In this document: one piece after another, positions 6,690 to 15,473 of the stretch
Numbering within the stretch: position 1 is the stretch's first letter
How the letters are laid out: the number at the start of each line of letters is the position of its first letter
NCBI GenBank assembly: GCA_904419545.1
Contig: CAJFRY010000013.1
Location: 5,675-47,306 of the forward strand
Reading direction: 5' to 3'
DNA from: Candidatus Woodwardiibium gallinarum
Lineage (GTDB): Bacteria; Bacillota; Clostridia; Oscillospirales; CAG-382
Length of the DNA stretch: 41,632 bases
Notes under the pieces: model-generated
Database searches by the model: none
Told to the model about the DNA's origin: nothing
What the model saw: only the letters and a program-made list of their open reading frames with translations
Translations under genes and position numbers: made by a program

Positions 6690-9600
6690 TTATTCCTCAT
6701 CATATTCTTCTTCGGCACGGCGTCTGCTGCGCCGTCTGCGCAGCAGCAGCACGGCAGTCGTACCCGCTGCAGCAGCAAGCAGAAGCAGCGCGAACGGCCA
6801 GAATATGAAGCCATCCGGCGTTTCCGCTACACTTTCGGTCATCGTGGACACTGCTGCGGGCAGGGAGGATTCCGCAGGACTCTCCTCCTCCGGCTGCGCG
6901 CGGATTACAGTCAGCGTATACACGGTCGTGCTGCCGTCATAGGCGGTGACGGTGATACGCACAAGGTTTTCACCGTAAGCCAGCGTTTCCGGTGCGTTGA
7001 TTTCCACTGTCGACTGATCCGATGACGGCTCGGCTGTCAGGCCGAGCGAATCGAATTCCGCATCGACAGTAATCGTATAAGCGGTCGTGCCCTTATCAAA
7101 GCCCTTCAACGGCAGGCCATGCAGCCAGACGCCCGAAAGCGTTGAATCGGTCTGCGCGGCTGTGCGCCGCCAGACGCGGAAGGTATACACGTTTACGGTA
7201 CCGTTTCGATCCGTATATATGACCGAGATCGTGCGGCGAAGGCCGGGGTCGACCGTCGTTTCACCGATATACACACTTTCGCCGGGCGCATAATCGGCTT
7301 CAATCTCCAGCCGAGGCTGATCCTCGGGCAGCAGCACGTCATATTCATACACCGCCGGATCGAAGTCTACGGGCGCATTGGGAAAACGGAGCATAAACGA
7401 CTCATCGCCGGTCGGCTTCCGCGCCGCACGCGAATAATCGCGCTCAGGCGAGCTGCGGCAGACCCCGTCATAGGCCGCCGAAGCGCCGGTCATCACCAGC
7501 CCCACCTGTTCGCCTTCCTCGAGATCGTCCGAAATCTGAAAGGTGAGCACCGCAAACACGGTGCCATCGCCCGTTTTGCTGTGCGACAACAGGCGGATCT
7601 CACCTTCCGCCGCGCGCGAGATATCCGATTCAAGCGTACAATTGAGCGGATTTACGCTTTGCAGCGTGAGCTGCTGCGGGTCAAATCGTACATCGGCCAA
7701 TATGCCGTCGACAGCCGAATCGTCACCCAGATAGGCGGCAAGCATGACCGTGACCGTATCGCCGACATAGAAGATCTCCGGCACGCTCAGCAGCGCCAGA
7801 AAATCACGGCTCTCGTCGATACGCGTATCCGTACCGGTCCGAAACAGCTCGGTACGCAGGTCGCGCAGATCGTTATCCGAAACATGGCCGTTTCCGTTGA
7901 AATCCGCAGCCAAGCCCTGCGCAGCGCTGAAGCCGTCCGGCAATTCCAGAAGACGGATGAGCTGCACATAATCATTGACCGTGTGCAGCCCGTCACCGTC
8001 AAGATCACCGGGGACGGCGACGGTCAGCCTGTCGATCACTTCATCAAAGCTGTTGACGAGCACAAGCTGCATCCCCGTGCCGAGCAAGCCGGAAGTGACA
8101 GCTTCTCCCGAAGCGGTTTGCAGCCGCACGGTTCCCTTCGATACGGAAAAAGCCGCCAACAGCGTCTCCGCGGTTGCTTCACCCGTAATACAGACGGTTT
8201 CGGTATCACGGTCAACACGATAATCGCCCGTGTGGACCAGCAGATTTTCGCTGACCTCGATGTAGCATGTAGCGGTGTAGCGTCCGTCTGCGGTACGCGC
8301 CGTTATCACGGCCCGTCCGGGCGCGACGCCGGTCACACGGCCCGAGGAGGTAACGGTCACGCAGTCGCTGTCGCTGGTAAAGATGACAGGCACGGGCGAT
8401 GCTCCGTCCGGGTGATACACGGCATACAGCGTTATACTGCCGCCCTGCTCGACGGCCTTATCTCCGCCGCGAATGGTAATATGCGTCAGCGCGGGCGTGA
8501 TCGTGAAATCCGCACGCGCGCTCAAGCCCCACGCACCGATGACAAGCAGAGTATGCGTGCCGCCTGACGAGACAAGGGTGCCGCTGCGCGTAGCTTTGCT
8601 GTCCAGATAACCCGTACCGCCGCCGTACTGCAGCGTGACCCGGTCGGCGTATTCACCGTCCGGCAAAGGACTTGTGATGACCGGCGGCTCGGAAACCTCA
8701 CCGTTATGGCGATTTTTGATGACATAAAGCGAACTGCCGGACAGCTCATAGAAATCCTGCCCGTCGGTAAAAAGCACGAGCGCCTCACCGATCGGATGCG
8801 AAGCGACGAGCCGCTTGTCCCGTACCGAATACAGGCCCGCCGCACAGATGATCGAATCCCCCTGCCAGGCAAGCACGATGCTGCCGCAGTCAAATTGCAG
8901 CGCGAGGTCATTGGCGCGGTAAACACGCTGCCCGGCAGCCACGTACGCTCCGAAGGCGACGAGCGGCGTTTCGAGCTGTATCGAACGCCGCGCGGCAAGC
9001 GCAAGGCTCCCCTTATCATATGCAAGCAGCTCGCCCACAACGTAAACGCAGACCGTATCGTCCGCCAGCGCAAGGCGGACGGCGCCCGTCTCGCCGATCC
9101 ATCGGACGGCGTCCTCACCCAGCACGAAGGTACAGAGACGTCCGCCGCTGATGCCGTAAACCCGTTTTCCCTCAATCTGAAAATCATCCAGAAGGACCGG
9201 GATGCTCCAATAGCGTCCGGAAGATGCTTCATAAAGCATCGCAGCTCCGTCAAAAGCGACGTAGAGCGCCTCACCGTCACTGCGCAGCATCGACGGCATG
9301 TAATACAGCGCCGCCGTATCGCGAAGTGTAAAATCCGACGCGGAGAAACGATAGAGGCGATTGTCATTTTCAAACAGAAGATAGAACGCGTCCGACGCTG
9401 CGGCAAATGCCGCAGGACGCGCACTTTCTGCGAAACTACCCATATACGTATAAATATTGTTCTCGGTCAGCCCGCCGAACACCTCAACCGTCGGCGGTGC
9501 GCTTCCGAAATAGGACTCCCCCTTGCGCACCGGCGCAGAGGCGACATGGCCGTCATCATACACGAGGTAAACCGTTTCGCTGCCGACAAGCACCTGCGCA

Positions 9601-12260
9601 AGCCCGCGGCCGTAAACGCCGGTCTGCGTATTGTCCGCAGCGAATACACCGAATTCGTGTAGCCGATAATCCCCGCTGACCGCCAACAGCTTACCTGCGC
9701 GGAGCAGGCGCAGACATTCGCCGGTCCGTGAAAAAACACCGTTATCAAAATACAGGCTGCCGTTCTGCGCCGTTACACGGCCGGAAGCGACCTGTGCGGT
9801 CGTCAGTTCGCCGGGAAGTCCGGCAGCAGTATCGTAAGTATGGATATTTGTTTTTGAACGCAGGGAATCGCAGAGATAGAGCATGCCCGTAGATGCATCC
9901 GCACTCAGGCAGTCAACGCGGCTGCCGGTTTCCAGCAGCAGTTCGGAAGCGTTCTCCTGCATGATATCGGCGGCAAAAAGGCGGTTGAGCGAAAGATAAT
10001 AAATCCGCCCGCCGTAAACGACGGCGTCGTCCACCCCGGAAACAAGCGAAAAAGTACCGAGCTTGGCATCCTGCTTGGTGAGCAGTTTGGAACGATCAAG
10101 GACGGTATACGAATCCTCGTGGAAAAGCAACAGCCATGATCCCTCCAGCGCCCACGCTTTGACCGGCGCGGACAGCAGGATCGAGCGTTTGACGACGGAA
10201 AGGTTGTCCGTGGAATGGATGCGCAGGCTGGATACGCCCTCCAGATAGGTCAGGAACACGCCGTTTTCCTCATCAAGAATAGCGTGCAGGTCGGTATACT
10301 TCAAATCAGCTTCAGAAACGGCGGTCCGCAGCGTAAAGGAAAGCGTCTTCGAACGCTTACCGTCGGCCGAATACAGGACGAGCGTATGCGTCCCCGAAGC
10401 ACTGACCACCGTTTCACCGGAAACCGCTTCTCCGTCCAGCAGCACGCGGCCGGCGCCGGCGATGCGGAGCTGCACGGGATGCGCGTAGACGCCGCCGTCG
10501 GTCACACCGAACACGGAAGGCAGTGAAAAGCCGGTTTCGAACCGATATTCACGACTGTTTCCGTTTGGCCCGGTCAGTACAAAAATATGGCTGCCATCGG
10601 TGGTGATGGGCTCTCCCGAAAGATAAGGAAAGCCGTCAAGCGTTGCGGTCCCGCGGCTGAATTCAATAGCGGCGTAACCGTCATACTCTTTATAGGTATA
10701 GCCGAGAGCCGCAGTGTCCATCGTAAATGTGACGGTACGCGTTTTCCCGCCGGCGGTCATCGTCAGCGTATGCGCGCCGCTCTTATATACCGTGTGGCCG
10801 CTGAAGATCGGCTCTCCGTCCAGCTCAGCCGTGCCGCGGCGAAAGATGATGGTCACACTTGAAAAATAAGTGGCACCGTCCGATACGCCGAGCGCCACCG
10901 GCCCGTCGGCGATCTCGAGCAGCTCGGGCAGAAACAATTTGCCGTATCCGTAATGCGGGTCACGCGCACTGCCGAGTGCGTATTCAAGCAGCTTGGCCAG
11001 CTCGTCGCCGTCCAGTGCCTGGCCCTCGGGCTGCACAGCGCGGCAGAGCGCGGCTGCTGCCGAGACATAAGCGCAGGCAAAACTTGTTCCCGCATCGTTC
11101 ACATAGCCGTTCGGTCCGTTCCCGACCAGCGTAAGCGCATCGCCGGGCGCAACGACGTCCAGCGCATCGTTATACTGCGAAAAACTGCAAATCAATCCGT
11201 CCTGACCGTACGCGCCGACCGAAATCACATGGTCATATGACGCAGGATAGGACATCTTGCCGGCATATTCCTTGTCGCTCCCCTCGTTTCCGGCGGCAGC
11301 GACAAGGATACAGCCGCGGCTGTGCGCATATTCCACCGCATCCGCCTCGGCCTCCGAGCGGGAATAACCGCCCAGCGACATATTGATGACATCCACGCCC
11401 GCGTCGGCGGCAAGATGAAGCGCATAGATCAGGCTGGAAGTATAGAGCGTCTTTCCGTCCTCCGAGACCTTGATCGGATACACAGACACGCCGGGAGATA
11501 CGCCGAGCGTTTCCGAATCACCGGCAAAGCGTGCAACGAGGATGCCGGTAACCTTCGTGCCATGGCCGCTCTCATCGCTGTCAACGCCGGGGCGGTGTGC
11601 AACCGCATCATAGCCGGCGGCGATATCTGCGCCCGCAAAAGCGCTGTGACTGCGGTCGAGACCGCTGTCCAGCACCGCAACGGTTACACCGCTGCCGTCG
11701 GTGACGTCCAGCGCATCATATACGCCCAGCTCGGCAAGTTCCCAACGGGTAAAAGCATCCTGCCAGTCGGACGATTCGGACGAACCGTCGTCTTCGTTTG
11801 ACGGCGCGGACGGAATCACCTCCCCGTCCGACGCAGTCGATCTGGCAGTCGTGCGGACAGTACGGGAAACATCTTTTTCCATATACAGCAGCTTGTCCGC
11901 ATTTTCACGGGAAAAAGCATCCGCATCGTTCAGGTACAGCAGGAAAAGACGGTTCTCGCTCCCTGACAGAAGCGTATACGAAAACGGCTCTACGATCTCA
12001 TATACCTCCGAAAGCGGCGCCGTCGGCGAAAAGCGGACGATATAGCCCTCCCCCGCCGGAACGTTTCCGACCGAAGGATCAAACGGGTCGGGCCGGTTCT
12101 CAAATGCGCCGAGGGAACCCTCCAGCAGCGCTTCACGCGCGCGGTCAGCGTCGGAAAACGGGTTGGAGGTCTGCCGGGGCGCAAAAAGCAAGCCCCCCGA
12201 CAGAAGCGCCGGAAGCAGAAATGCAAAAATCAAAGAGAACGATAAAATCTTTCTTTTCAA
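6690..12260 (-). CDS. Membrane-anchored subtilisin-like protease with dockerin and cohesin modules
   Basis: This 1856-residue exported S8 serine protease has a signal peptide (1-28), a propeptide-like part (about 70-135), and a catalytic domain (about 185-450). The triad is Asp198, His233 and Ser393 (GTS), with oxyanion Asn325 in AAGNEG. Then come three Ig-like repeats with the G-T-A-x-L-D-G pattern (about 456-646), a large beta-propeller-like region (about 655-1190), one more such repeat (about 1195-1255), a Big_2 domain (about 1257-1337), a dockerin with two calcium loops (DLDGDG at 1419 and DFNGNG at 1453), a cohesin-like domain (about 1490-1612), two cadherin-like sandwiches (about 1620-1699, 1705-1787), a membrane helix (about 1817-1840) and an Arg-rich cytoplasmic tail. 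There is no LPxTG motif. The start is TTG at 12260 with only a weak upstream AGGG. It lies 35 bp behind mntP. All catalytic residues are present; the substrate is unknown. Confidence 0.93.
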   Translation of the reverse strand: MKRKILSFSLIFAFLLPALLSGGLLFAPRQTSNPFSDADRAREALLEGSLGAFENRPDPFDPSVGNVPAGEGYIVRFSPTAPLSEVYEIVEPFSYTLLSGSENRLFLLYLNDADAFSRENADKLLYMEKDVSRTVRTTARSTASDGEVIPSAPSNEDDGSSESSDWQDAFTRWELAELGVYDALDVTDGSGVTVAVLDSGLDRSHSAFAGADIAAGYDAVAHRPGVDSDESGHGTKVTGILVARFAGDSETLGVSPGVSVYPIKVSEDGKTLYTSSLIYALHLAADAGVDVINMSLGGYSRSEAEADAVEYAHSRGCILVAAAGNEGSDKEYAGKMSYPASYDHVISVGAYGQDGLICSFSQYNDALDVVAPGDALTLVGNGPNGYVNDAGTSFACAYVSAAAALCRAVQPEGQALDGDELAKLLEYALGSARDPHYGYGKLFLPELLEIADGPVALGVSDGATYFSSVTIIFRRGTAELDGEPIFSGHTVYKSGAHTLTMTAGGKTRTVTFTMDTAALGYTYKEYDGYAAIEFSRGTATLDGFPYLSGEPITTDGSHIFVLTGPNGNSREYRFETGFSLPSVFGVTDGGVYAHPVQLRIAGAGRVLLDGEAVSGETVVSASGTHTLVLYSADGKRSKTLSFTLRTAVSEADLKYTDLHAILDEENGVFLTYLEGVSSLRIHSTDNLSVVKRSILLSAPVKAWALEGSWLLLFHEDSYTVLDRSKLLTKQDAKLGTFSLVSGVDDAVVYGGRIYYLSLNRLFAADIMQENASELLLETGSRVDCLSADASTGMLYLCDSLRSKTNIHTYDTAAGLPGELTTAQVASGRVTAQNGSLYFDNGVFSRTGECLRLLRAGKLLAVSGDYRLHEFGVFAADNTQTGVYGRGLAQVLVGSETVYLVYDDGHVASAPVRKGESYFGSAPPTVEVFGGLTENNIYTYMGSFAESARPAAFAAASDAFYLLFENDNRLYRFSASDFTLRDTAALYYMPSMLRSDGEALYVAFDGAAMLYEASSGRYWSIPVLLDDFQIEGKRVYGISGGRLCTFVLGEDAVRWIGETGAVRLALADDTVCVYVVGELLAYDKGSLALAARRSIQLETPLVAFGAYVAAGQRVYRANDLALQFDCGSIVLAWQGDSIICAAGLYSVRDKRLVASHPIGEALVLFTDGQDFYELSGSSLYVIKNRHNGEVSEPPVITSPLPDGEYADRVTLQYGGGTGYLDSKATRSGTLVSSGGTHTLLVIGAWGLSARADFTITPALTHITIRGGDKAVEQGGSITLYAVYHPDGASPVPVIFTSDSDCVTVTSSGRVTGVAPGRAVITARTADGRYTATCYIEVSENLLVHTGDYRVDRDTETVCITGEATAETLLAAFSVSKGTVRLQTASGEAVTSGLLGTGMQLVLVNSFDEVIDRLTVAVPGDLDGDGLHTVNDYVQLIRLLELPDGFSAAQGLAADFNGNGHVSDNDLRDLRTELFRTGTDTRIDESRDFLALLSVPEIFYVGDTVTVMLAAYLGDDSAVDGILADVRFDPQQLTLQSVNPLNCTLESDISRAAEGEIRLLSHSKTGDGTVFAVLTFQISDDLEEGEQVGLVMTGASAAYDGVCRSSPERDYSRAARKPTGDESFMLRFPNAPVDFDPAVYEYDVLLPEDQPRLEIEADYAPGESVYIGETTVDPGLRRTISVIYTDRNGTVNVYTFRVWRRTAAQTDSTLSGVWLHGLPLKGFDKGTTAYTITVDAEFDSLGLTAEPSSDQSTVEINAPETLAYGENLVRITVTAYDGSTTVYTLTVIRAQPEEESPAESSLPAAVSTMTESVAETPDGFIFWPFALLLLAAAAGTTAVLLLRRRRSRRRAEEEYDEE

Positions 12261-12295
12261 ATCAGCCCTAACCCTTTCCCAATGCCGAAAGACGT

Positions 12296-12868
12296 TTACC
12301 GGCCCGCGAGCATCTCGATCAGCGCTTTGACGGCCAGCGCAAGCAGCAGAACACCGCCGATCACCTCGCCGCGCTCTCCGATTTTAGTCGAAAGCGCGCG
12401 CCCCAAAAGCACCGCGACGGTACACATCGCCACCGTGACAACCGAGATGACGAGCACCGGCACTGCGATACCGCCGCCCTCCGCGGCAAGCACAAAGCCG
12501 ACGGCATAAGCGTCCACGCTCGTGCCGAAGGCCTGAACGAGCAGCCATCCGGCACCCATCCGCTGCGGCAGCGCAGGAGATGCGCCGTCCTTGCGCGATC
12601 GAAAGAAATTCCAAAGCATCTTGCCTCCCAGGAAGGCAAAGATGATAAACATCAAAAGATCGGCATAAGCCGAAAAATCAAACGAAAACAGGCGAACCGT
12701 AAAATAGCCGAGCAGCGGCATGATTCCCTGAAACAGTCCGAAGGTCAGCGGCATCGCCATCCGTTTGCCTGCGTTCTCTCCCGAAAAGGCCAGTCCGTTG
12801 GCCAGCGTAACGGCGAACGCGTCGGTCCCCAGCGCAAGCGCAATGAGCAGCAGCTCAAGAAAATACAT
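12296..12868 (-). CDS. mntP: Manganese efflux pump MntP family
   Basis: This 190-residue protein is almost entirely membrane helix (about six), with the MntP-family signature of Asp in helices 1 and 4: A-L-G-T-D-A-F-A-V near residues 13-21, and its repeat G-T-S-V-D-A-Y-A-V in the second half. The two halves look like an internal duplication. The family exports Mn2+ and relieves manganese toxicity. I chose the ATG at 12868 because AGAGGA lies about six bases upstream and the resulting N-terminus starts directly with helix 1. It overlaps the methyltransferase gene by 14 bp and is followed 35 bp later by the subtilase. No yybP-ykoY type riboswitch is evident, as there is no leader. Confidence 0.9.
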   Translation of the reverse strand: MYFLELLLIALALGTDAFAVTLANGLAFSGENAGKRMAMPLTFGLFQGIMPLLGYFTVRLFSFDFSAYADLLMFIIFAFLGGKMLWNFFRSRKDGASPALPQRMGAGWLLVQAFGTSVDAYAVGFVLAAEGGGIAVPVLVISVVTVAMCTVAVLLGRALSTKIGERGEVIGGVLLLALAVKALIEMLAGR

Positions 12869-13577
12869 GATAGATCCTCTCCAATTCGTCTGTATACTGC
12901 GTATGCGCTGAATCACGGTAAATCACAAGATTCTTTTCATACACCATTCCCTCTGCCGCACCCTTTACAGACTCGACAAGCACGAGAGAGGGCGCACGCA
13001 GGACGTCCGCAGCCACGGGACGCAGACGCTTCGGCTCCAACCCCGCTGCGGACAGAGCCGTCAACAGGCGGGAGAGCCGGTCCGGACGGTAAACGGTAAA
13101 AAATGCACCGCCTGTACCGAGAAGATATGCCGCCGCGCGCGCGAAATCAGCAATACTGCCAAAATGCTCGTGGAACGCGGCGTATTTCACAAAATCGGCA
13201 TTGCGCTTGCCGCAGTCGGCGCGCAGATACGGCGGATTGGCAGTCACATAATCCGCCCAACCGGCGGGACAGAGAGCGGCAATTTCGCGGATGTCCCCCT
13301 GCGTAACCGAAAAACGGCCTTCCATTCCGTTTTCCCGCGCGTTTTCGGCAGCAAGGACAGCATACTCCGCCTGCACCTCGAAGCCGCGCGCTTCGCCGCA
13401 GCGGCCGGAGGCCAGCAGCAGCAGCGGGATCACCCCGCAGCCCGTGCCGAGATCCGCGCATTTTGCATTCCTCCTGCCGCGGACGAACGACGCCAACAGC
13501 AGCGCGTCGGTCCCATAGCGGATGCCGCTGCGGTGTTCGCGCAGCGTCAGGCGCGCATTGATGCGTATCGGTTCCAT
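12855..13577 (-). CDS. TrmN6-like tRNA1(Val) (adenine-N6) methyltransferase
   Basis: This 240-residue class I SAM-dependent methyltransferase has the glycine-rich SAM motif D-L-G-T-G-C-G at residues 42-48 and the amino-methyltransferase motif N-P-P-Y at 114-117. Close relatives (TrmN6/YabB-type) methylate N6 of A37 in tRNA-Val. An N-terminal R-x-G-x-R-Y-G-T-D-A-L-L-L segment (about 16-28) is typical of that group. ATG at 13577 has GGGAG five bases upstream. Its end overlaps mntP by 14 bp, so the two are probably translated together. A general N6-adenine methyltransferase on another RNA or protein cannot be excluded. Confidence 0.85.
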   Translation of the reverse strand: MEPIRINARLTLREHRSGIRYGTDALLLASFVRGRRNAKCADLGTGCGVIPLLLLASGRCGEARGFEVQAEYAVLAAENARENGMEGRFSVTQGDIREIAALCPAGWADYVTANPPYLRADCGKRNADFVKYAAFHEHFGSIADFARAAAYLLGTGGAFFTVYRPDRLSRLLTALSAAGLEPKRLRPVAADVLRAPSLVLVESVKGAAEGMVYEKNLVIYRDSAHTQYTDELERIYHVFS

Positions 13578-13904
13578 AATGCTCCCGTATGGCCCGCAGA
13601 GCGTCCCGCCGCGCGGACCGGCATTTTAACTTTGTATACTTAATATTTTGTTAAAAATGTTGAAGGCATTTTCATCCGCAGTTCACAAAAGCAAACGACA
13701 CCCCGGACTTCGCCCGGAAAACATGCCGTACAATATCTGTTTCCTGCCAATCCTTTTGGATTTGCAGGCTGCGTCATTTGCCGCGGTTGATAAAACGATT
13801 GAAAACCGTTTTATCAGGAATAGATTCAAACGAGGTAAGACAAAGCGCTCACAAACGGCAGCCGTCTATGAGCGCTTTCCATCGACCGTGTTTCTCCGTA
13901 CCCG
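13578..13904. other. 327-base gap with two inverted repeats, no gene
   Basis: No coding sequence is supported here. It holds an AT-rich stretch at 13625-13660, which could contain the promoter of the minus-strand methyltransferase gene, and a 10-bp inverted repeat 13788-13797 / 13807-13816 (arms TGATAAAACG, 9-base loop). A second hairpin at 13842-13878 is listed separately. Confidence 0.5.
13842..13878 (-). terminator. Hairpin downstream of the ferredoxin gene
   Basis: AAAGCGCTCA at 13842-13851 pairs with TGAGCGCTTT at 13869-13878, with a small inner ACGG/CCGT helix. Read on the minus strand it follows the ferredoxin stop codon by 26 bases and is trailed by TTGTCTTACC, a modest U-rich tail. 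A terminator is likely but not ideal. Confidence 0.5.
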
Positions 13905-14078
13905 TTACGCCTTGGGCGCATCAACGGGGCAAACACTGGCGCAAGCGCCGCAATCGATGCAGGTGTCGGGATCGATCACGTATTTGCCGTCATCGCTGAC
14001 ACTGATGGCGCCGACGGGACATTCCCCTTCGCAGGTGCCGCAGCCGATGCAGGTTTCCTTGTCAATCGTGTATGCCAT
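13905..14078 (-). CDS. 2[4Fe-4S] ferredoxin, 57 aa
   Basis: This is a small 57-residue clostridial-type ferredoxin carrying electrons between oxidoreductases in the cytoplasm. Both cluster motifs are intact: C-I-G-C-G-T-C-E-G-E-C-P starting at Cys10, and C-I-D-C-G-A-C-A-S-V-C-P starting at Cys40, each C-x2-C-x2-C-x3-C-P. Length and spacing are exactly those of classical clostridial ferredoxins. The start at 14078 has GGAGG nine bases upstream and a recognisable promoter. It appears to be a single-gene transcript. The electron partners are not evident from neighbours. Confidence 0.95.
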   Translation of the reverse strand: MAYTIDKETCIGCGTCEGECPVGAISVSDDGKYVIDPDTCIDCGACASVCPVDAPKA

Positions 14079-14110
14079 AACGCAAAACCTCCGTTTTTTA
14101 GACTTGATTC

Positions 14111-14139
14111 ATCATACCATACGTGAAAGAATTTTTCAA
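14111..14139 (-). promoter_or_regulatory. Promoter of the ferredoxin gene
   Basis: On the minus strand, TTGAAA (14139-14134) and TATGAT (14116-14111) are 17 bases apart, about 33 bases upstream of the ferredoxin start codon. Confidence 0.7.
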
Positions 14140-14174
14140 CAGGAAATTGTAATATTTTTGCAAAAAGCGACCGC

Positions 14175-15431
14175 TTAAAAGGCGGCGGCGAGATCCGCAA
14201 TGATATCGTCCACGTTTTCCAGGCCGACAGAAAGCCGGATAAGCGCTTCGTCAATGCCCGCCGCCGCAAGCTGCTCGGATGTAAGCTGCCGGTGCGTAGC
14301 GCTGGCCGGATGGAGCACGCAGGTTCGCACGTCCGCCACGTGGACGACGTTATTGGCAAGCTGCAGGCGGTCCATAAAACGCACAGCGCCTTCACGGCCG
14401 CCCTTGATGGAAAAGCTCATCACACCGCTTTGTCCCTTGGGCAGATACTTCATTGCAAGCTCATAATACCGGTCGGTCTTCAGGCCGGGATAATTGACGT
14501 AATGAACACTGGGGTGCGCATTGAGAAACTCGGCAACCCGCATCGCATTCTCGGCGTGGCGCTGCATGCGCACAGGGAGGGTCTGAAGCCCGAGGTCGGT
14601 ATAAAACGCCGCCTGTGCGGGCGGATAAACGCCGAGGTCACGCGTAAGCTGTACCCGTGCTTTCGTAATGTAGGCCGCGCGTCCGAATGACTCGGTATAG
14701 CGCAGGCCGTGATAGGATTCGTCCGGCTCGGTAAGCGAAGGATAGTTCCCGTTGCCCCAATCGAAATTGCCGCTGTCGATGATTGCGCCGCCGACCTGAA
14801 TGGCATGGCCGTCGATATATTTGGTCGTGGAATGGACGACAATGTCGGCGCCCCATTCGATCGGACGGCAAAAGATCGGCGTGGGAAAGGTGTTGTCAAT
14901 AATCAGCGGCACGCCGTTCTTATGCGCGACGCGGGCAAGCTTTTCAATGTCGCAGACCGAGAGCGCGGGATTGGCGAGCGTCTCGGCAAAGACGGCCTTC
15001 GTATTGGGCTTGAAGGCCTTCTGCAGCGTTTCCTCATCATCATCTTCATCAATAAAGATGCATTCGATGCCCATCCGCTTCATCGTCACCGCAAACAGAT
15101 TGACCGTGCCTCCGTAGATCTTGGAAGCGGCAATGAAGCTGTCGCCTGCGGACAGGATGTTAAACAGCGACATAAAGCTCGCCGCCTGCCCCGAGGTCGT
15201 CAGCAGGCAGCCGACGCCGCCTTCGAGAGCGGCCAGCTTCTCTTCAACATATGCGCCGGTGGGGTTGGAAATGCGTGAATACATATGTCCCGGCGCAGTC
15301 AGATCGAACAGCTTGCCGATATGCTCGGTCGAATCGTACGTATAGGTGGTACTTTGGTAAATCGGCAGTGCAAGCGGCTCCCCGTTTCCGGGCTTATAGC
15401 CTTCGTGCAGGCATTTGGTTTCGATTTCCAT
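14175..15431 (-). CDS. O-acetylhomoserine aminocarboxypropyltransferase / sulfhydrylase family
   Basis: This 418-residue PLP enzyme belongs to the Cys/Met metabolism family, and its length and order of motifs fit O-acetylhomoserine sulfhydrylase (MetY type), which makes homocysteine from O-acetylhomoserine and sulfide. The PLP lysine is Lys204 in H-S-T-T-K-Y. The Y-S-R-I-S-N-P-T block at 51-58 and the T-T-S-G-Q-A-A block near 78-84 bind cofactor and substrate. Family members with close sequence also act as methionine gamma-lyases, so substrate choice is inferred. ATG at 15431 has AAAGGA about 13 bases upstream, which is long. It follows the LCP-like gene by 42 bp and is probably co-transcribed with it. 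No S-box riboswitch is seen. Confidence 0.88.
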   Translation of the reverse strand: MEIETKCLHEGYKPGNGEPLALPIYQSTTYTYDSTEHIGKLFDLTAPGHMYSRISNPTGAYVEEKLAALEGGVGCLLTTSGQAASFMSLFNILSAGDSFIAASKIYGGTVNLFAVTMKRMGIECIFIDEDDDEETLQKAFKPNTKAVFAETLANPALSVCDIEKLARVAHKNGVPLIIDNTFPTPIFCRPIEWGADIVVHSTTKYIDGHAIQVGGAIIDSGNFDWGNGNYPSLTEPDESYHGLRYTESFGRAAYITKARVQLTRDLGVYPPAQAAFYTDLGLQTLPVRMQRHAENAMRVAEFLNAHPSVHYVNYPGLKTDRYYELAMKYLPKGQSGVMSFSIKGGREGAVRFMDRLQLANNVVHVADVRTCVLHPASATHRQLTSEQLAAAGIDEALIRLSVGLENVDDIIADLAAAF

Positions 15432-15473
15432 AAATTTTATCGTATCCTTTCAAAGATGAAATGAAATGCACGC

